DNA from: Pinibacter aurantiacus
GTDB lineage: Bacteria > Bacteroidota > Bacteroidia > Chitinophagales > Chitinophagaceae
Assembly: GCF_019130065.1 (NCBI RefSeq)
Contig: NZ_JAHSPG010000002.1
Coordinates: 124,001-188,000 of the forward strand
Reading direction: 5' to 3'
Length of the DNA stretch: 64,000 nucleotides
The notes beneath the pieces are model-generated. The model saw only the letters and a list, made by a program, of their open reading frames with translations. It was not told where the DNA came from and ran no database searches. The translations under genes were made by a program, and so were the position numbers. Positions 60,764-64,000 of this stretch are shown here, one piece after another; the stretch's first letter is position 1, and every line of letters begins with the position of its first letter.

Positions 60764-60798
60764 AATGGCCACCATCGCTGGGGCCATTTTTACTTTTA
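60764..60798. terminator. Bidirectional terminator
   Basis: Stem AAAAATGGCC / GGCCATTTTT around a loop of 10 to 12 bases, flanked by A and T runs. It ends the lipoprotein operon and, from the other side, the acyl-CoA dehydrogenase gene. Confidence 0.8.
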
Positions 60799-60811
60799 TG
60801 TAACTTAAACT

Positions 60812-62605
60812 CTACAACGCGTATTTATTATCAGCAATTACCTTCGCTGCAATTCTTCTTTTCGCTTCTTTGCTGTTGAACGGTTCCGCTTTGGTAAAGC
60901 GTTTCAGGCCAAGCAACATCATTCTTTGTTCATCGCCTTCGGCAAATGCGTTGATGGCGTCTTTACCAAACTTGTTGATGCCATCAGCAGCATCATACAA
61001 ATAAGTGCGCATCATGTCCAGCTCAAATTGAGTAGACGCTTCACCGCGTTGATCAACCAGTTTCATTACACGAAGCAATGCACTTTCTGCGTGATATGTT
61101 TCAATTGCCATATCAGCAATATTCATCAGAATTTCCTGCTCGCCTTCAATCTTCATCATCAGTTTCTGAACAGCAGCACCGGCCACCATTAAAATCGCTT
61201 TCTTAAAATTGGCAACCAGTTTCTTTTCTTTTGCAAACGCTTCGTCATCGCCGCTGCCAAAATCGGGAATGCTCATCAGTTCTTTTTGCACAGCCATTGC
61301 CGGTCCCATCAGGTCAAGCTTTCCTTTCATCGCACGTTTCAATACCATATCAACGGTCAGCAAACGGTTGATCTCGTTAGTGCCTTCGTAAATACGGTTG
61401 ATGCGGCTGTCCCGATAACCTCTTGAAATAGCGTATTCATCACTAAAGCCGTTACCACCGTGTATTTGAACACCTTCATCCACAATAAAATCAAGCATTT
61501 CACTGCCAAACACTTTCAGCATTGCACACTCGATCGCATACTCCTCAGCCGCGCCTAACAATGCTTCGTTAAATGGTTTTCCTTCGCCGGCCAATTCAAT
61601 TTCTTTGTCGTCGATCCATTTTGCAGAACGATACAAACCGCTTTCTGCCACCCAGATCTTGATAGCCATTTCTGCCAGCTTATTTTTGATAGCGCCAAAA
61701 TTGCTGATCGGTTGCTTGAACTGTTCTCTTGTATTTGCGTATTCAATTGAAGTGTTAAATGCACGTTTTGCACCGCCCAAGGCAGCCGCACACAATTTCA
61801 AACGTCCAATATTCAAAATGTTGAAAGCAATGATGTGACCACGTCCTATTTCTCCCAGCACATTTTCAACAGGCACCTTGCAATCCTGGAAATACAACTG
61901 AACAGTAGAAGAACCCTTGATGCCCATTTTGTGTTCTTCGGGGCCTTGCGTAAATCCTTCGAAGCCTCTTTCTACAATAAAGCCGGTGAATTTGTCACCA
62001 TCAATTTTCGCGAAAACGGTATAAACATCTGCAAAGCCACCATTAGTGATCCAGCATTTTTGTCCGTTCAGCAAATAATATTTTCCATCATCACTAAGTT
62101 TCGCAGAAGTTTTTGCACCCAGCGCATCGCTGCCGCTGTTTGGCTCAGTTAAACCATAAGCACCTTTCCATTCACCCGTAGCAAGTTTGGGAATATATTT
62201 TTCCTTTTGTGCATCATTACCAAAATATAGAATTGGCAATGTACCAATGCCCGTATGAGCCGCAATAGCAACGGAAAATGAATAACCGCCGCCCAGTCCT
62301 TCATTTACCAGTGTAGAAGTGATAAAATCTTTACCAAGGCCACCATATTGCTCAGGCAAAGAGGTGGAGAGTAGTCCTTGCTCACCGGCTTTTTGCATGA
62401 GCGAAGGCATAAGGCCCGGCTCCATTTTGTCAATACGGTCAATAGCAGGCAACACCTCCGAGTCCAGGAAGGAGTTACACATGTCCTTAACCATTTGCTG
62501 CTCCTCGTTAAAATCCTCGGGAACAAACGTGTCGAAAGCTGTACTTTCTTTAATGAGCCATTCGCCTCCTTTAAGCGCTGCGGCCTTTTTTAATTCGGTG
62601 CTCAT
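60812..62605 (-). CDS. Acyl-CoA dehydrogenase, long form
   Basis: 597 residues. FAD-dependent first step of fatty acid beta-oxidation. N-terminal and middle domains (YGGLGKDFITSTLVNEGLGGGYSFSV, AYGLTEPNSGSDALGAKT), C-terminal helical domain with the catalytic Glu in RIYEGTNEINR, then an extra 190-residue helical extension as in VLCAD-type enzymes. Follows a MarR regulator by 60 bases, probably under its control. Confidence 0.92.
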   Translation of the reverse strand: MSTELKKAAALKGGEWLIKESTAFDTFVPEDFNEEQQMVKDMCNSFLDSEVLPAIDRIDKMEPGLMPSLMQKAGEQGLLSTSLPEQYGGLGKDFITSTLVNEGLGGGYSFSVAIAAHTGIGTLPILYFGNDAQKEKYIPKLATGEWKGAYGLTEPNSGSDALGAKTSAKLSDDGKYYLLNGQKCWITNGGFADVYTVFAKIDGDKFTGFIVERGFEGFTQGPEEHKMGIKGSSTVQLYFQDCKVPVENVLGEIGRGHIIAFNILNIGRLKLCAAALGGAKRAFNTSIEYANTREQFKQPISNFGAIKNKLAEMAIKIWVAESGLYRSAKWIDDKEIELAGEGKPFNEALLGAAEEYAIECAMLKVFGSEMLDFIVDEGVQIHGGNGFSDEYAISRGYRDSRINRIYEGTNEINRLLTVDMVLKRAMKGKLDLMGPAMAVQKELMSIPDFGSGDDEAFAKEKKLVANFKKAILMVAGAAVQKLMMKIEGEQEILMNIADMAIETYHAESALLRVMKLVDQRGEASTQFELDMMRTYLYDAADGINKFGKDAINAFAEGDEQRMMLLGLKRFTKAEPFNSKEAKRRIAAKVIADNKYAL

Positions 62606-62665
62606 ATGACATTTTTTAAAAGTGAATGAATATGTAGTGGGTGAATCCTGTTAAAAAACACCTGC

Positions 62666-63106
62666 CTATTTCAAGTTGTCGTAAACAATTTGCAATACCG
62701 ATTTACAAATTTCAATTTGCTCTTCCGGTACCGTTTTCAAAGCTTCGTTCAGGGTTTCTGTAGCAAGGCCCATGCTCTGGTCCTGCAACTGCTGGGCACG
62801 TGGGGTAAGAAAGATCATGTTGATCCTGCGGTCTTCTTTAGAGGCGATCCTTTTTACGAGATCAAGTTTTTCAAGATTGTCTACCAGCCTTGTAATGCTG
62901 GGCTTGTCGCGAAAAGTAGCATTGCAAAGCTCCTGCTGGCTAATGCCGTCCTGTTTCCACAAATGATATAAAACGCTCCATTGCTCAATGGTTAAGTTGA
63001 GCGCTGCGCTATTAAACTTTTTTTGCAATCGTCTTGCTATCGCTGTAGAGGCTTTACCGGTTATAAAACTGTAAAGTTCACCTCTTTTAAATTGGTTGTT
63101 TGGCAT
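62666..63106 (-). CDS. MarR-family transcriptional regulator
   Basis: 146 residues from the ATG at 63106. Winged helix: LTIEQWSVLYHLWKQDGISQQELCNATFRDKPSITRLVDNLEKLDLVKRIASKEDRRINMIFLT. The alternative TTG start at 63130 falls inside the promoter, so it is excluded. It precedes the acyl-CoA dehydrogenase gene and probably represses it until fatty-acyl ligands are present. A palindrome at 63108-63125 is a candidate operator. Confidence 0.9.
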   Translation of the reverse strand: MPNNQFKRGELYSFITGKASTAIARRLQKKFNSAALNLTIEQWSVLYHLWKQDGISQQELCNATFRDKPSITRLVDNLEKLDLVKRIASKEDRRINMIFLTPRAQQLQDQSMGLATETLNEALKTVPEEQIEICKSVLQIVYDNLK

Positions 63107-63107
63107 A

Positions 63108-63159
63108 TAGTTAGTTAAGCAACTATTCAAACCTAGCTAATATTCCCGTCACCTGCAAG
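63108..63159 (-). promoter_or_regulatory. Promoter and candidate operator of the marR gene
   Basis: On the minus strand CTTG (63156-63159), 20 bases, TAGGTTTG (63128-63135): a full Bacteroidetes promoter. Palindrome TAGTTAGTTAAGCAACTA (63108-63125) covers the transcription start just before the ATG at 63106. Confidence 0.65.
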
Positions 63160-63196
63160 TTTTTTGTCTTAAAAATTAATGCTAAAATTTGAAGTC

Positions 63197-63227
63197 CTTG
63201 ACTTCATGTTATTAATCAATATTTTTG
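63197..63227 (+). promoter_or_regulatory. Promoter of the right-edge lipoprotein gene
   Basis: CTTG (63197-63200), 19 bases, TATTTTTG (63220-63227), 29 bases before the ATG at 63257. Divergent from the marR promoter. Confidence 0.7.
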
Positions 63228-63256
63228 GCACTTGTATTAAATCCCCAAACCGTGTT

Positions 63257-64000
63257 ATGAAAAAAATTCTTATCCCTATTGTAGTCTGTGCCGCTATGGT
63301 TTGTTTTGCCGGATGTGCCACTACAGCCGATCGCCTTGCCAAAATCTGGTTCTTCACTCACCATACAGGTGGTGACGAAACGACCATGAAGCTTGAGCCC
63401 ACCAGCTTTTTAAACCTGCAACCAAACGGCACCTACACAAGTTACCTTATAGGCTTCGACGATGGCCAATGGACGGCAACCGGCAGCGAAATTATTTTAA
63501 AAAGCAACCACCACACAACAAACAAGCTTGCAATAGGCTCACTAATGGCCAATGAGCTTGTCATCAATTATAACGGCTCAAATACCAATTATAATTTTGA
63601 AGGTTGCGATGATACTTTTAAAACAGATAACGACAACCCTTTTTCTGCCGTCAACAATTTGTGGCGCATAAAACCAACACATGCGGAAAGCGATAAGCAA
63701 ATTTCTGCGAGATTAAAGAATCACCTGCATTTCTGGGAAAAATATTTCGAATGGGCGTTGGACACGAAGAAGCATTCAATTGACGTTCGCAGCACGCCGT
63801 CTGTTATAAAAATTTATGGAAACGGCCTTTCATTAAAGCATTATGAAGATCAGCCAGAAGCCTGGAAGAACTGTTTTTACGACTCAACAGATTGTGTAAA
63901 AGCAATGGTGCAAATGCAAAACTTTCTTAGAAAAACAGATATCGCATGGCCACACTCTGATAATCCATTCAAAATGTTTTTATCTGCTTTCCAACAGATG
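63257..64000 (+). CDS. Lipoprotein, continues past the right edge
   Basis: At least 248 codons with no stop before the window ends. Signal peptide with lipobox FAGC (Cys 20). The early part (FLNLQPNGTYTSYLIGFDDGQWTATG) resembles lipocalin-like strands of Bacteroidetes lipoproteins; then a helical region (ARLKNHLHFWEKYFEWAL). Function unknown. Full promoter present at 63197-63227. Confidence 0.75.
   Translation, partial: MKKILIPIVVCAAMVCFAGCATTADRLAKIWFFTHHTGGDETTMKLEPTSFLNLQPNGTYTSYLIGFDDGQWTATGSEIILKSNHHTTNKLAIGSLMANELVINYNGSNTNYNFEGCDDTFKTDNDNPFSAVNNLWRIKPTHAESDKQISARLKNHLHFWEKYFEWALDTKKHSIDVRSTPSVIKIYGNGLSLKHYEDQPEAWKNCFYDSTDCVKAMVQMQNFLRKTDIAWPHSDNPFKMFLSAFQQM

Overview
The window comes from a Bacteroidota chromosome, most likely the family Chitinophagaceae. 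Evidence for this: CarB without its C-terminal allosteric domain, BshA (bacillithiol synthesis), LVIVD-repeat and other lipoproteins, a Bacteroidetes-type tyrosine integrase, a BT4734/DUF3987 primase-like protein, and promoters of the TTG-N19/20-TAnnTTTG type with few Shine-Dalgarno sites. The genus is not determinable by eye.

Layout. 1-27.4 kb is chromosomal: an SGNH hydrolase (cut by the left edge), kynureninase, carB, an outer-membrane protein/LVIVD lipoprotein pair, an M23 peptidase, an ArsR-controlled cluster of SRPBCC, VOC and DoxX proteins (one SRPBCC gene frameshifted), a second cluster with two RibD/DHFR-like proteins, a GlxA-type regulator, small membrane and stress genes, an AbiEii-like nucleotidyltransferase locus (frameshifted), and a close relative of the tetracycline monooxygenase Tet(X) downstream of an AraC regulator. 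47.5-64 kb is chromosomal again: OYE-type oxidoreductase, greA, bshA, an RsmI-like methyltransferase, a CysZ-like protein, alkyladenine glycosylase, holB, a secreted Gfo/Idh/MocA protein, an aminotransferase, twin lipoproteins, acyl-CoA dehydrogenase with a MarR regulator, and a lipoprotein cut by the right edge.

27.386-47.518 kb is a genomic island of about 20.1 kb bounded by a perfect 17-bp direct repeat. The right copy is the 3' end of a tRNA-Arg(CCT) gene; the left copy lies next to the integrase gene and directly beside the terminator that the tRNA gene presumably used before insertion. The island is visibly AT-richer and lacks the long intergenic inverted repeats that fill the flanking chromosome. 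It has an integrase, an excisionase-like HTH protein, a primase-like DUF3987 protein and a KilAC-domain protein, but no conjugation or virion genes, so it looks like a phage-satellite-like or other non-self-transmissible element. Its main cargo is a tightly overlapping four-gene operon (35.4-41.6 kb): a protein with RNA-polymerase-like DNA-binding modules (three alpha-CTD-like repeats, a sigma-70 region-4-like helix-turn-helix, two HARE-like winged helices), a 64-residue protein, a DndD-like SMC ATPase, and a DndE domain fused to a HerA/FtsK ATPase. No DndB or DndC is present. I consider this the best candidate for a little-described defence system. Other cargo: a SEC-C protein, an XRE regulator with a palindromic operator candidate, a SHOCT-like membrane protein, a catalytically intact agmatine-deiminase-like enzyme behind a strong operator-like inverted repeat, and a DUF6236-like protein.

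Beside the island, the tRNA-Arg gene holds a second mobile structure: a GIY-YIG endonuclease ORF lies between two copies of the first 59 nt of the tRNA. The upstream copy is broken by a 29-bp GC-rich palindrome, and the ORF takes its last codons and stop from the intact downstream tRNA. The flanking chromosome also carries about a dozen sequence-distinct families of long intergenic inverted repeats, some of which supply start or stop codons to neighbouring genes.
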